From contig JAAFIG010000032.1 of assembly GCA_013298595.1 (NCBI GenBank), positions 1 through 50,996 on the forward strand: a stretch of 50,996 nt of DNA. The letters run 5' to 3'. Within the stretch, counting starts at the first letter, position 1, and every line of letters starts with the position of its first letter. Shown piece by piece: positions 7,771-16,194 of the stretch. The DNA is from Deinococcales bacterium. GTDB lineage: Bacteria > Deinococcota > Deinococci > Deinococcales > JAAFIG01. The notes beneath the pieces were generated by a model. The model made no database searches, had not been told where the DNA came from, and saw nothing but the letters and a program-made list of their open reading frames with translations. The position numbers were made by a program, and so were the translations under genes.

Positions 7771-9456
7771 TTACCTATTCCACATAAAACCAGTTTTGTT
7801 ATAACCAAGTAATTTGTTCGCATCGGCAACAGAATACCCATAACCAACTTCAGTTCGTGCAGACCATGACTCGAGCCAATCAGTAACAGCGGGTAGCAAT
7901 GTCGCAGCGGTTTTCTTGTCTGGTTGTAAAAGCTCGATGTAGGCTTTAACGCTTTGTTCAATGTCTGCTCGAGCTAAACGTACAGGCGAAGTGTATTGCA
8001 AACCAACAATTTTTGTGGGGAAAGCGATGGCTTTAAACGCAGGATTTTCCATCAAAGGTGCTTCGATTAAATAACCCTCGAGTTGGTCGGCATTGCTGCC
8101 AATAACAATGGTATTGTCTTTGGCAATAATCAGCAGTGAACCTTCGACTGGTTTATTTTTACCAACAGTTACGCTTTGTTTGATTTGTAAAGCATCGTAA
8201 CCAGCAATGATAATTCGCTCGAGGGTGATTGTGCTTTTTACATCTGAATCCATACTTTGCACATTATTCTTGATTTCAGTTTGCATCGCTGTTTCAAGAT
8301 CGGTCAGGGTTTGAGCACCATCTTTGGTTTGTCCGTAGTAGACTGTTGTATTGGTAGGCGATAATATTGAACCTAAGCCACCAAGAATACCCGAGAATGG
8401 TGTGACTGCACCTGTTCCAAATAGAGCACTGGTGAGCACATTGGCGTTTGGGGCGGTGTCGCTGATAACTGCCCATTCGTTACCAAGGCGTTCTTTAAGT
8501 CGGCTAAAAGCAGTGAGGATATCTTTTTGACTGGTTTTATCGTAACCAATATCAGGTAGCCAAGCACCAAAGTAATCAAGCCAACCACTGGTATCTGTTG
8601 CAAAAACAGAAGCACTTGGTGCAGTGCTGGGTAATTGATTGAGTAACTCGAGTTTCTCTGGGGTGTAGGTTAAGAGTTTGTACAACGTAGCATCGCTATT
8701 GGCATTGAGTTGGGTTAAGGATTTTGTTTCCATACCATCAGCAATAACACTCGAGCTGCTGGCATTGACATTAAGGGTTCGTAAGGCATTCACCATGCGA
8801 AGTGGAATACTTTTATCACGTCCGAGCAATTGGGCAATGCTAGTAAAATTAAAGTATTGTTTTAAAAAACCATCACCTGTGCCCTCGAGAATGCTACGGT
8901 AATTGGCGTTATTGGTCATCACAGGTAGTGGCTGACCATTTAAGCGGCGCAGATAGGCGCGTAATAAATCCGCATTACTCGAGAGGTAAAAAATATTATT
9001 GCCAATACCAGCAGCGATGCCATCGTTGCTGGCGGTGTAATTGCCTTCACGGATGCGTTTTGGTGAATTTTTGATCGCTTCGTTGAACACATTGATAAAA
9101 GCTGTGGTGATTGGATTTTTTGCGGTTAAGCGAATAGCCACAAGGTACTCGGGTGTATTTTTCACAGTGTAAGCAGCAGCAGCAATATCTTTAATTGAAC
9201 CGAGCATTGAATTAACAGTTAAATCTTGAAGTAAACCAGCTTGTTGATTATCTCCGCTGGACATACTCGTTTTTAATACTATGGCGAGTAATTTCTTGGT
9301 GTCATCACCAAACGAACCTGTTTGCGCTAAGGTTTCTTGTAAGTCTTTGGCTTCAATTGCGCCTAATGGAAAATCGGGAAAGTACCGTGTTAATGGCACA
9401 GCACCTGCGCTCGAGGTAAGGAGAAGAGTGGATAGGATAATCAATCGTTTTTTCAC
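7771..9456 (-). CDS. Secreted DUF3352-like protein
   Basis: A 561-residue protein with a signal peptide (MKKRLIILSTLLLTSSAGAV). It lacks a lipobox and any other membrane segment. The layout fits DUF3352 (long periplasmic proteins of cyanobacteria and Deinococcota): a mid-region GWLDYFGAWLPDIGY followed by LKERLGNEWAVISD, and a later IVIGSNADQLEGYL with ENPAFKAIAFP. The function of the family is unknown. The start is GTG at 9456, supported by TATAGT exactly 6 nt upstream. Transcription ends at the strong hairpin at 7721-7756, so this is a monocistronic unit. Confidence 0.6.
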   Translation of the reverse strand: MKKRLIILSTLLLTSSAGAVPLTRYFPDFPLGAIEAKDLQETLAQTGSFGDDTKKLLAIVLKTSMSSGDNQQAGLLQDLTVNSMLGSIKDIAAAAYTVKNTPEYLVAIRLTAKNPITTAFINVFNEAIKNSPKRIREGNYTASNDGIAAGIGNNIFYLSSNADLLRAYLRRLNGQPLPVMTNNANYRSILEGTGDGFLKQYFNFTSIAQLLGRDKSIPLRMVNALRTLNVNASSSSVIADGMETKSLTQLNANSDATLYKLLTYTPEKLELLNQLPSTAPSASVFATDTSGWLDYFGAWLPDIGYDKTSQKDILTAFSRLKERLGNEWAVISDTAPNANVLTSALFGTGAVTPFSGILGGLGSILSPTNTTVYYGQTKDGAQTLTDLETAMQTEIKNNVQSMDSDVKSTITLERIIIAGYDALQIKQSVTVGKNKPVEGSLLIIAKDNTIVIGSNADQLEGYLIEAPLMENPAFKAIAFPTKIVGLQYTSPVRLARADIEQSVKAYIELLQPDKKTAATLLPAVTDWLESWSARTEVGYGYSVADANKLLGYNKTGFMWNR

Positions 9457-9462
9457 AAAGGT

Positions 9463-9468
9463 ACTATA
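9463..9468 (-). promoter_or_regulatory. -10 box TATAGT, leaderless layout
   Basis: Minus-strand TATAGT, then 6 nt, then the GTG start at 9456. No Shine-Dalgarno sequence lies between. Confidence 0.65.
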
Positions 9469-9516
9469 TCACCCCATGTCAGGATTCCCCGACGGAGCAA
9501 GTTAATAAGCTGTTTT

Positions 9517-10506
9517 TCACGTATCAATTGCAAAAGCTTGCTGTAAGCCAGCCATAGCAACGGCTCGAGCCTCGAGTGGGCAGTATGTCAGGGCTAAGGC
9601 TGCTGTGTATGCTCGAATAGCTTTGTCACGCTCGAGCATGAGGTCGCGCACCTGTCCAAGCCGTGCCAGAACAAACCCCGCTAAGTAACTTGGGCGTTCA
9701 AATTGTCCCTGAGAAACAGCCTCGAGTAAGTCTCTGGCACTCTGCCAATCACCTACTGCTAAGTACAAACCACTGGCAGCAAATCGAGCCTCGAGTGCCA
9801 TTCGTGCCAGTGCCGTATCGGCAGGGGCATCGAGTGCCAGTAATTGATGCACCAACGCATCCAAGTCATCGTTTTCCTCGAGCCGATACGCCCGATCTAT
9901 GATGGCGCGAAAGCGGCTGTGCTCAGTAGGCATAAAACCCGTGAAATCTGGTAACTCTAAACCAAGCTCAAGCAATAATGGTACATCATCCAGAGGTGCC
10001 AGCAGCACAGCATCAGCATTTAACTCGAGCTGAGCTACCAGTTCTGTGATTCGTTGCCGCCGATGAGCCGTCCCCGGACCTTCCTCGAGTAGTGCAGTGG
10101 TATCTGTATGGTATTGCGTGACTACCTCGAGCAAACTGCCATGTACAGTAGCAACATCCAGTGGCACTTGTAACGCCGTTTGTAAATCGCGTTGCAACGC
10201 ATTGAATTGCCCTAAACGCTTTTGTCCTTGCGGAAATTGCTTTAAGAACTCGAGCATTTTGTTCTGCTCGGTTTCTGCCCAAGACCAATCGGTTGCTATA
10301 GCCGTCACAGGTACTCGAGCATCCTCGAGCGCAAACAGCACAGGATCGTCAAGGTCACGCCAAGCGTTTGATTGCCATATTTGAGGTGAAACAAAACCAA
10401 GTACCACTCGAGAAGCACCAAGAAAGCCAATGATCTCGAGGATGGTTTGCGCGTTATATAGCGGAGCGGTGGCGTGCAAAGCGCCAAGTGTAGCCAGTAC
10501 TTTCAT
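9517..10506 (-). CDS. Unrecognised cytoplasmic protein with TPR-like C-terminal repeats
   Basis: A 329-residue protein with no signal peptide or membrane segment. Residues 1-75 begin VLATLGALHATAPLYNAQTI and include a WRDLDDPVLFALED stretch, recalling but not matching TraB/ChaN-type proteins. Residues 100-150 are helical. A PGTAHRRQRI segment follows, and residues 210-325 are Ala/Leu-rich helical pairs of TPR type (GLYLAVGDWQSARDLLEAV, and LERDKAIRAYTAALAL). I cannot assign a function. The start is well supported by TAAGAT 6 nt upstream. Confidence 0.55.
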   Translation of the reverse strand: MKVLATLGALHATAPLYNAQTILEIIGFLGASRVVLGFVSPQIWQSNAWRDLDDPVLFALEDARVPVTAIATDWSWAETEQNKMLEFLKQFPQGQKRLGQFNALQRDLQTALQVPLDVATVHGSLLEVVTQYHTDTTALLEEGPGTAHRRQRITELVAQLELNADAVLLAPLDDVPLLLELGLELPDFTGFMPTEHSRFRAIIDRAYRLEENDDLDALVHQLLALDAPADTALARMALEARFAASGLYLAVGDWQSARDLLEAVSQGQFERPSYLAGFVLARLGQVRDLMLERDKAIRAYTAALALTYCPLEARAVAMAGLQQAFAIDT

Positions 10507-10512
10507 GGGTGT

Positions 10513-10518
10513 ATCTTA
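10513..10518 (-). promoter_or_regulatory. -10 box TAAGAT, leaderless layout
   Basis: Minus-strand TAAGAT, then ACACCC, then the ATG at 10506. Confidence 0.65.
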
Positions 10519-10604
10519 TGATGAAACACTGTAGAAAGAAAAAACCTCTCGAGGCTCAAAGCCCATAGCTCATTGCCTGATTTCTCGAGTAGAATGCAGA
10601 CCTC

Positions 10605-11453
10605 ATGTTATTACCAGACTCTTTGAAGGGCAAGGTTATCCTTGTCACCGGTGGCGGCACAGGCTTAGGACGCAGCATGACCGAGCGTTTCCTTGAACTC
10701 GGCGCAAAAGTTGCGATTACCTCGAGACGCAAAGAAATGCTCGAGGATGTTGCTAAGGAAATGACGGCAAAGTACGGCGGTGAGGTTTTTACTACAGGTG
10801 TGGATGTCCGCGACCCCGAAGCGGTTAAACGCATGATAGATGAAGTTTGGGCGCATTATGGCAAAATAGATGTACTGCTGAATAACGCGGCTGGCAATTT
10901 TATTTCACCCACCGAGCGCCTTTCCCACCGAGCCGTGGATGCTGTGCTGGGAATTGTGCTGCACGGCACTTTTTACTGCACCCTCGAGCTAGGCAAACGC
11001 TGGATCGAAGCTGGTATAGCTGGCAATGTTCTGAACATCGCCACAACGTATGCAGGTTCAGGTAGCGGTTATGTCGTACCAAGTGCTGCGGCTAAAGCAG
11101 GTGTGGTAGCTATGACCAAAAGTCTAGCGGCTGAATGGGGCAAGTACAAAATCCGCCTCAACGCCATCGCTCCAGGTCCATTTCCTACCGAAGGCGCTTG
11201 GAGTCGGCTGATGCCATCTAAGGAACTCGAGCATTTATTTGAACGACAAATTCCACTGCGGCGCATGGGTGAACACATCGAACTGGCGAACATGGCAAGT
11301 TACTTGGTGTCGGATTACTCGAGCTTTGTGACAGGTAGTGTGTTTACCATAGATGGTGGTGAAACCGCTTGGACTGGTGGCGAGTTCAATGTACTAGATG
11401 AAGTGACTCCTGCCCAATGGGATGCGCTTGAGGCAATGCGGAAAAAAGGATAG
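10605..11453 (+). CDS. SDR oxidoreductase, 2,4-dienoyl-CoA reductase type
   Basis: A 282-residue Rossmann enzyme with the cofactor motif TGGGTGLG near residues 15-22, NNAAGNF near 92, and a C-terminal TGSVFTIDGGETAWTGG segment. The classical YxxxK is not present. Instead the catalytic Lys lies in VPSAAAKAGVVAMTKSLA, which is the layout of the NADPH-dependent 2,4-dienoyl-CoA reductases used to degrade unsaturated fatty acids. That makes a CoA-ester substrate likely, but the exact one is inferred. No other beta-oxidation gene is adjacent. TAGAAT lies 9 nt before the ATG, and no Shine-Dalgarno sequence is visible. Confidence 0.82.
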   Translation: MLLPDSLKGKVILVTGGGTGLGRSMTERFLELGAKVAITSRRKEMLEDVAKEMTAKYGGEVFTTGVDVRDPEAVKRMIDEVWAHYGKIDVLLNNAAGNFISPTERLSHRAVDAVLGIVLHGTFYCTLELGKRWIEAGIAGNVLNIATTYAGSGSGYVVPSAAAKAGVVAMTKSLAAEWGKYKIRLNAIAPGPFPTEGAWSRLMPSKELEHLFERQIPLRRMGEHIELANMASYLVSDYSSFVTGSVFTIDGGETAWTGGEFNVLDEVTPAQWDALEAMRKKG

Positions 11454-11466
11454 GTTTTCAAATAAA

Positions 11467-11498
11467 TTGATCACTCGAATACGTACTCGAGTGACCAA
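11467..11498. terminator. Hairpin between convergent genes, possible bidirectional terminator
   Basis: Arms 11467-11478 (TTGATCACTCGA) and 11487-11498 (TCGAGTGACCAA) pair with one mismatch around an 8-nt loop, and the palindrome CTCGAG lies in one arm. It lies between the convergent SDR and pilT genes. The T-tract is poor, so terminator activity is a guess. Confidence 0.5.
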
Positions 11499-11511
11499 TT
11501 ATCAACATGAT

Positions 11512-12573
11512 TTATGCACCTGTTTTCATTTTAAATTCGTGTGGGCTGGTTGCGGCTGAGTAGCCTGTATTAAAATCAATTTTACCTTCGCGGTACAACT
11601 CTGCCAGATGGTCATCAAAGGAAATCATGCCGTTTTGTTCGCCTTCTTGTAAAGCTTCTTTGAGCTTACTTAAAGCGCCTTCATCTTTGATAATATCTTT
11701 AACATACATTGTGCCGCGCATAATTTCGACAGCTACAGCCCTGCCTTTGCCATCGGCTTTTGGTAGTAAACGCTGCGAAACAACCGCTACAATCGAATCG
11801 GCAAATAAAACCCTAGCAATACCACGTTCTTCTTGCGGGAATAACTCGAGGATACGGTTAACTGTGCGAATCGTATCCATGGTGTGCAATGTACTCAGTA
11901 CCAAATGCCCTGTCTGAGCGGCACTGATAGCGGCTTGGGCAGTGGCGAAATCTCTGATTTCACCAATCATAATCACATCAGGGTCTTGGCGCATGGCTGC
12001 CACCAATGCCTCAGAGAAACTTGGTGCATCCTGACCGATTTCGCGTTGCACCAACACTGATTGATGATTGTGATGCAAAATTTCGATAGGGTCTTCGATA
12101 GTAACAATCATTTCGGCTCGAGTGCGGTTAATCTGATCGAGTATCGCAGCAAGGGTGGTGCTTTTACCTGAACCTGTTGGACCAGTCACCAAAATAATGC
12201 CGCGTTTCTGATTGGCTAAATCGGCAATGGTATTAAAAGGCAATTGCACATTGGCAAGGTGGCTGGTGTCATTACTGATAACCCGTAAAACCATACTGAC
12301 ACTGCCGCGTTGCCGAAACATATTGACCCGAAACCGTGAAACGCCTGGGATGCTATGGGCAAAATCCACTTGGTGTTTCTCGAGGAACTTAGCGCGTTGT
12401 TTTTCGTTCAGCACTGTACCAACCAAACTCTCCATCAGCTGAGCGGTCAAAGGTGTCGGCATCATTGGTTTCATATGCCCATTGACACGAATATGGGGTG
12501 GCATTCCAGAGTGCAAATGAATATCCGAAGCACCTTTTTGTACGCATTGAGTCAGCATCTCATCAAAAGTCAT
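11512..12573 (-). CDS. pilT: Type IV pilus retraction ATPase
   Basis: A 353-residue cytoplasmic hexameric ATPase that depolymerises type IV pili and powers twitching and DNA uptake. N-terminal PAS-like part: MLTQCVQKGASDIHLHSGMP. Walker A GPTGSGKST lies near residues 130-138, the Asp box near TIEDPIE, Walker B VIMIGEIRD and the His box LSTLHT. The length is normal for PilT (about 350), shorter than PilB. It is alone, with no pil neighbour in the window. TAGACT lies exactly 6 nt before the ATG, so it is probably expressed from its own leaderless mRNA. Confidence 0.92.
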   Translation of the reverse strand: MTFDEMLTQCVQKGASDIHLHSGMPPHIRVNGHMKPMMPTPLTAQLMESLVGTVLNEKQRAKFLEKHQVDFAHSIPGVSRFRVNMFRQRGSVSMVLRVISNDTSHLANVQLPFNTIADLANQKRGIILVTGPTGSGKSTTLAAILDQINRTRAEMIVTIEDPIEILHHNHQSVLVQREIGQDAPSFSEALVAAMRQDPDVIMIGEIRDFATAQAAISAAQTGHLVLSTLHTMDTIRTVNRILELFPQEERGIARVLFADSIVAVVSQRLLPKADGKGRAVAVEIMRGTMYVKDIIKDEGALSKLKEALQEGEQNGMISFDDHLAELYREGKIDFNTGYSAATSPHEFKMKTGA

Positions 12574-12579
12574 GGATAT

Positions 12580-12585
12580 AGTCTA
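12580..12585 (-). promoter_or_regulatory. -10 box TAGACT of pilT, leaderless layout
   Basis: Minus-strand TAGACT, then 6 nt, then the ATG at 12573. Confidence 0.65.
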
Positions 12586-12713
12586 CCTAGGGAAAAGGTT
12601 TTTTGATGGTCATTTTTGTGTAGCATCAAAATCAAACCTCAAGTTTTGCTGCTCGAGGTCTGATTTTATGTGAGGACATGTTATTTGTAGAACTGGATTG
12701 ATCTCGAGTCTTC

Positions 12714-14153
12714 TTAATACTGTCCAACAAAAATATTGCCGATATAAGCATTACCTTCGGCTTGTGCCGAAAGAAAATCCAGTTCGATTTCCATGTAAGC
12801 AGCACCTTGGGCACCACCAAAATATGGTGGACTGATATTGATGTCTGGACTTTGCGTGCGGTTCCACACCGTGCAATTGTTTGCATCAACACAATCTCGC
12901 ACTGAGATGACAACTTTGTCATTGCTTGGCACTCGAGTACCTGTTATGGCACTGAGGTACAATCCGTGATCTTGGTTGCGCTCTACACTATAAGCAATTT
13001 GTTTTCTCAGGATCAGGTTGTTGCTGCCACTGGCAACCACGAATCCGCCATAACTGCCCAGAAATGCATTTTTATTCAAGCTTGATGGTGTGTCAATTCC
13101 AATCAGGTTTCCATTGGTTGGTGCTACCGCCGCCCAGCCGCCACTGCTGTAAAAGTTGGTAATGGCAATGCCTAAACTCAGATTACCTTGGCTAAGGGTA
13201 ACCGTGCCATCGGCTTGCCTGACTTTCGCAGTCACACTGTAGGAACCATTAAAATACGATGTCAGAGGTGGGACTAAGAAATCTTTGACACATAATTCTG
13301 GGCAACTACTGGCAAAATCCTGATAAGCAAAAGCTTTACCGTCCAAAAAAATTTCAGCAAATGTCACTCGAGAGTTACTAAAGTTTTTCAGCAAAATCTT
13401 AAAATCTGGTCGAGGAGAGGTTTGAGTAATTCCCAGTGGTGGCACAATCACTTCGATACGCTGAGCGGTATTACTGGCAGGAATAAGAAAGCTCGAGTTA
13501 GCAACTATTGCTGCATTACCAGCTAAATCGGTGATTCCATTGACCACCACAGTCAAGTTGGCTGGTGGGGTTGGTGCTGGGTTGAGGGTTAGCAGCAGTT
13601 TTGTGCCACTCGAGTTCAGCACGGCATCACGAGCTAACTCAGTGGCAGCATTTTTGATTTGCACACTTGTGTTGGTGATACTCGAGAGCAGAATCGCTTC
13701 GTTAAAGGTCAAACTAATTTCATCGGTGATTAAAACAGTGCTCGAGCCGTTTGCTGGCACTCGAGAGACCAGAGTTGGTACAGTGCGGTCTACAATCACG
13801 CGTTTGGCAGCACTAACCACGACATTTGCTCCGTTTGCATCCGAGGCTCGAGCTGTTAAGGTGTAACTATTTTCGGGTTCAGGAGTGGTATCCCAAGTGT
13901 ATTGATACGGAGCGGTCAGGGTAGCAATGACAACAGAATCTCTGAGTAGTTCAACTTTGGCAGGCAAACCTGTAATGGCTAATTGAATAGCTAAACTTTT
14001 ATTGGTGTACGTTTCAGCTTCTAAACTCGAGATGTCCACGGTATAAGCACTTGGGTTTGGATTGGGATTTGGGTTTGGGTTCGGACTAGGACAGGAGATC
14101 AAACTCGAGGTGAGGGCGACAAACAACAACATTGCTTTGACACGCTTGTTCAT
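12714..14153 (-). CDS. Lipoprotein with Ig-like domains and an Asn-Pro repeat linker
   Basis: A 479-residue protein. The lipoprotein signal peptide is MNKRVKAMLLFVALTSSLIS followed by Cys21, then a linker of repeated Pro-Asn units. Next come an Ig-like domain (about residues 35-125), a second domain typical of the SbsA/Big_5 Ig family (TVPTLVSRVPANGSS through NGITDLAGNA), and a C-terminal beta-rich part. The longer frame from 14225 lacks the signal at its start; the ATG at 14153 has CAGGAGA upstream and gives a clean lipoprotein. It follows the CDC-like gene on the same strand after 96 bp with a strong hairpin between, so it may be co-transcribed at a reduced level. It is probably a surface or outer-membrane lipoprotein. 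Confidence 0.75.
   Translation of the reverse strand: MNKRVKAMLLFVALTSSLISCPSPNPNPNPNPNPSAYTVDISSLEAETYTNKSLAIQLAITGLPAKVELLRDSVVIATLTAPYQYTWDTTPEPENSYTLTARASDANGANVVVSAAKRVIVDRTVPTLVSRVPANGSSTVLITDEISLTFNEAILLSSITNTSVQIKNAATELARDAVLNSSGTKLLLTLNPAPTPPANLTVVVNGITDLAGNAAIVANSSFLIPASNTAQRIEVIVPPLGITQTSPRPDFKILLKNFSNSRVTFAEIFLDGKAFAYQDFASSCPELCVKDFLVPPLTSYFNGSYSVTAKVRQADGTVTLSQGNLSLGIAITNFYSSGGWAAVAPTNGNLIGIDTPSSLNKNAFLGSYGGFVVASGSNNLILRKQIAYSVERNQDHGLYLSAITGTRVPSNDKVVISVRDCVDANNCTVWNRTQSPDINISPPYFGGAQGAAYMEIELDFLSAQAEGNAYIGNIFVGQY
14051..14090 (-). repeat. In-frame hexanucleotide repeat coding for the Asn-Pro linker
   Basis: Imperfect GGGTTT/GGATTG hexamers on the plus strand code for repeated Pro-Asn just after the lipobox. 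Slippage would change linker length in steps of two residues without breaking the frame. Confidence 0.7.
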
Positions 14154-14193
14154 GAAATCTCCTGTTGAAAGCTCGAGATACAAAATGATCGAG

Positions 14194-14226
14194 TTTGAAC
14201 TCGAGCGTGTAGGACTCGAGTTCAAA
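14194..14226 (-). other. Perfect 12-bp hairpin built on two CTCGAG palindromes
   Basis: Arms 14194-14205 (TTTGAACTCGAG) and 14215-14226 (CTCGAGTTCAAA) pair perfectly around a 9-nt loop. Two further CTCGAG copies flank it (near 14172 and 14236). It lies between the CDC-like gene and the Ig lipoprotein gene. With no T-tract it is more likely an mRNA-stabilising or attenuating fold than a full terminator. Confidence 0.65.
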
Positions 14227-14249
14227 GCACTTAGCTCGAGCCTTTTACC

Positions 14250-16058
14250 TTATGGTTGGAATGGCGCTAAACAAGTATTATTTTCGTAGCGATTACCGCC
14301 AGCTCCGTTGTTCAAGGCTGGGTCGAAAACAATATCGCAGAGTTTTTGTACGGTGTAGTTCAGTGTAGAACTGCCTGCGCCTTCTTGCGGCGGGTTGGAT
14401 TTACGGTTGTACTCGCCTTCTCGGAATGGGTAGTTGAGCACCAAACGATAATCTCCGTTGATACCATCGGTGTTTTGTCGTAACTCGAGGATACGGTCGT
14501 CCTCGCCTGCATCGTCGTCTTTTAAGTACCCTTCGATGACAATACTGGCACCGTTGGCATCGAGGACATCGTAGATGACATTATTTTTGGTTTTATCAAA
14601 ATCGCCTTGAATTGCGCTGAAGACTGTACCTGTTTTGACATCGGCTTTGTAATACGGGATTTCAAAGAACTTTTGTCCATCTATGAACATATTGCCGTAC
14701 AGATCACCATCGCTACCATCACCTGCATCGTCTATACGAAGACTGTTAACAACCACTTGGATTTTTTCACCAACTTTATTGGTTTTTAAGGGTTCACAAG
14801 TGCGAATGTTGTACTCGGTAGTATCGCCAACATAGGCGAGGTTGCCGCGTAAATCCGAGATTTGATAAGAAATCGGGGCGTATTGGTCTAAGCTGACATT
14901 GGCATCTAAGTAACTGCCCAGATTGCCGTCGGTGACAACGCCTTTGCCGAGTGCATTACCGCTTGCGCCAATGGCAACGACTTTGATTTCGGTACTCATG
15001 GTTTGTAGGTTGTTTGAACCTTCAACTCGAGCTTTGACACTAAATACCCCGCCGTCGAATGATCCGTTGACATCACTGGTGAGTTTACGACCTTCGGTGC
15101 GTACTTTGACATTGAGCATTAAAATCCTGCCGTAAGTCACACTGGAAACATAGACGGGTGGAGTATCGCCTATTTCGCCAGCTTGAACCAGCGCGTCGTA
15201 TTTGGCTTTTGTAAATCCGCTCGAGAAAAATCCTGCGGGTGTGCTGGGTTTTGCTACCGAGACAGTGAAGGCTTTTTGAATAATGGTAGCGTTATAAATG
15301 CGTTCACTGGCGTTGCTGTTGTACGAAAAATCGGTGTCGAGTTTAGCGGTTAAGTACTCGGCAGAAACCCCGATTCGTAAAGCAAATTGCTTGTTGGAGC
15401 TGCTTTCGGAAACAGAGGCAAGGGCGGCACCTGCCACTTGCACATTGGCAGTTTTGGCAGCTTGAATAATCTCGCCAATGGCGTTGCGAACATTACCAAC
15501 CGTTGGGTTTTGCACAGTGCGGACATTGTTGCCTGTTAATAAATTAGTGCTGATTTCGACAGGGGCGCGGTCAGTTACGCTGATGCCGCGTAAACTGCCT
15601 AATTTGTATTGTCCACCTTGCAGCAATGCGCCAGGGTAGAGCACATCCGAGTTTGGCTCGAGTGTGACAAGTTCTTTAGGGTTTTTACCAAGGGTGTATT
15701 GTTTGTTGACACAAGTGTATTTGACACCTGCTACCACTTCTGATCTGGGTGGTAATGGATTAAAAAGTATCGGTGGTCGAATGGTAATTGGTTGACTAGG
15801 GTTAAAAGGTACACTCGAGGTGGGTGCTTGGACTTGTAATTGTTGACTCGAGGCTGCATTTTGTTGACTCAACGAGTTGTTCGTAGATTTGACACTCGAG
15901 AAAGTGTCTATTTCTTGGACTGGCGGTACAACTTCTGCCCACGCTTTGACATTGTTAAATATGGCAGCACCTTGTGGTGCTTCAGTACTCGAGCAGGCGG
16001 CTAAACTGGCGCTGATGATGGTAAGTAGTGCGATTGTTTGCGGTATTTGCTTTTTCAT
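14250..16058 (-). CDS. CDC-like (thiol-activated cytolysin family) lipoprotein with replaced C-terminal domain
   Basis: A 602-residue lipoprotein (signal 1-21, lipobox Cys22, then a Ser/Gln/Pro-rich linker to about 105). Residues 130-420 follow the cholesterol-dependent cytolysin core in order: LEPNSDVLYPGALL (133-146), a PVEIS segment, NPTVGNVRNAI (184-194), a Ser/Lys-rich membrane-hairpin region, AFTVSV (263-268), the signature PVYVSSVTYGR (301-311), VAIGASG with VVT (361-375), and ISYQISDLRGNLAYV (396-410). CDC proteins form large membrane pores. The cholesterol-binding domain 4 with the Trp-rich undecapeptide is absent. Residues 430-602 instead form a strand-rich domain with acidic DDAGDGSDGD and DDDAGEDDR loops that may bind calcium. 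The ATG has AAGGAG upstream. The gene is divergent from the SARP regulator gene with GGTAAC repeats between. Function in this host is unknown. Confidence 0.82.
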   Translation of the reverse strand: MKKQIPQTIALLTIISASLAACSSTEAPQGAAIFNNVKAWAEVVPPVQEIDTFSSVKSTNNSLSQQNAASSQQLQVQAPTSSVPFNPSQPITIRPPILFNPLPPRSEVVAGVKYTCVNKQYTLGKNPKELVTLEPNSDVLYPGALLQGGQYKLGSLRGISVTDRAPVEISTNLLTGNNVRTVQNPTVGNVRNAIGEIIQAAKTANVQVAGAALASVSESSSNKQFALRIGVSAEYLTAKLDTDFSYNSNASERIYNATIIQKAFTVSVAKPSTPAGFFSSGFTKAKYDALVQAGEIGDTPPVYVSSVTYGRILMLNVKVRTEGRKLTSDVNGSFDGGVFSVKARVEGSNNLQTMSTEIKVVAIGASGNALGKGVVTDGNLGSYLDANVSLDQYAPISYQISDLRGNLAYVGDTTEYNIRTCEPLKTNKVGEKIQVVVNSLRIDDAGDGSDGDLYGNMFIDGQKFFEIPYYKADVKTGTVFSAIQGDFDKTKNNVIYDVLDANGASIVIEGYLKDDDAGEDDRILELRQNTDGINGDYRLVLNYPFREGEYNRKSNPPQEGAGSSTLNYTVQKLCDIVFDPALNNGAGGNRYENNTCLAPFQP

Positions 16059-16081
16059 TTTGAACTCCTTTTATGGCTTTG

Positions 16082-16087
16082 TTGGTA
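16082..16087 (-). promoter_or_regulatory. Candidate -10 (TACCAA) of the CDC-like gene
   Basis: On the minus strand TACCAA follows the nearest GGTAAC by exactly 16 bp. The same spacing is seen at the peptide gene (TAACAA at 20441-20446). It is a weak -10, as expected of an activator-dependent promoter. Confidence 0.4.
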
Positions 16088-16103
16088 GTTTGCCAAAGTT
16101 CGC

Positions 16104-16120
16104 GTTACCTGAGTGTTACC
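16104..16120 (-). promoter_or_regulatory. Paired GGTAAC direct repeat, candidate SARP operator (proximal)
   Basis: GGTAAC at 16115-16120 and 16104-16109 (minus strand) have 11-bp periodicity. The repeats end 46 bp before the CDC-like start codon. SARP activators are known to bind direct repeats with 11-bp periodicity overlapping the -35 region, and a SARP gene lies next door. Confidence 0.6.
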
Positions 16121-16135
16121 TATTTTTTGCTCGGC

Positions 16136-16152
16136 GTTACCTATGTGTTACC
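16136..16152 (-). promoter_or_regulatory. Second paired GGTAAC direct repeat (distal)
   Basis: GGTAAC at 16147-16152 and 16136-16141, again 11 bp apart and 32 bp (about three helical turns) from the proximal pair. It also lies 43 bp before the SARP gene's own ATG, so autoregulation is possible. Confidence 0.55.
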
Positions 16153-16182
16153 AAGTACCAATTGCTGAAAATGTAAAGGTGT

Positions 16183-16188
16183 TAGACT
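16183..16188 (+). promoter_or_regulatory. -10 box TAGACT of the SARP gene, leaderless layout
   Basis: TAGACT, then GCTGTT, then the ATG at 16195. No Shine-Dalgarno sequence precedes this start. Confidence 0.65.
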
Positions 16189-16194
16189 GCTGTT

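Noticed and set aside
16104-16152. Short regularly spaced repeats as a CRISPR array
   Set aside because: The repeats are only 6 bp, come in pairs 11 bp apart, and have no unique spacers or cas genes. A regulator site explains them better.
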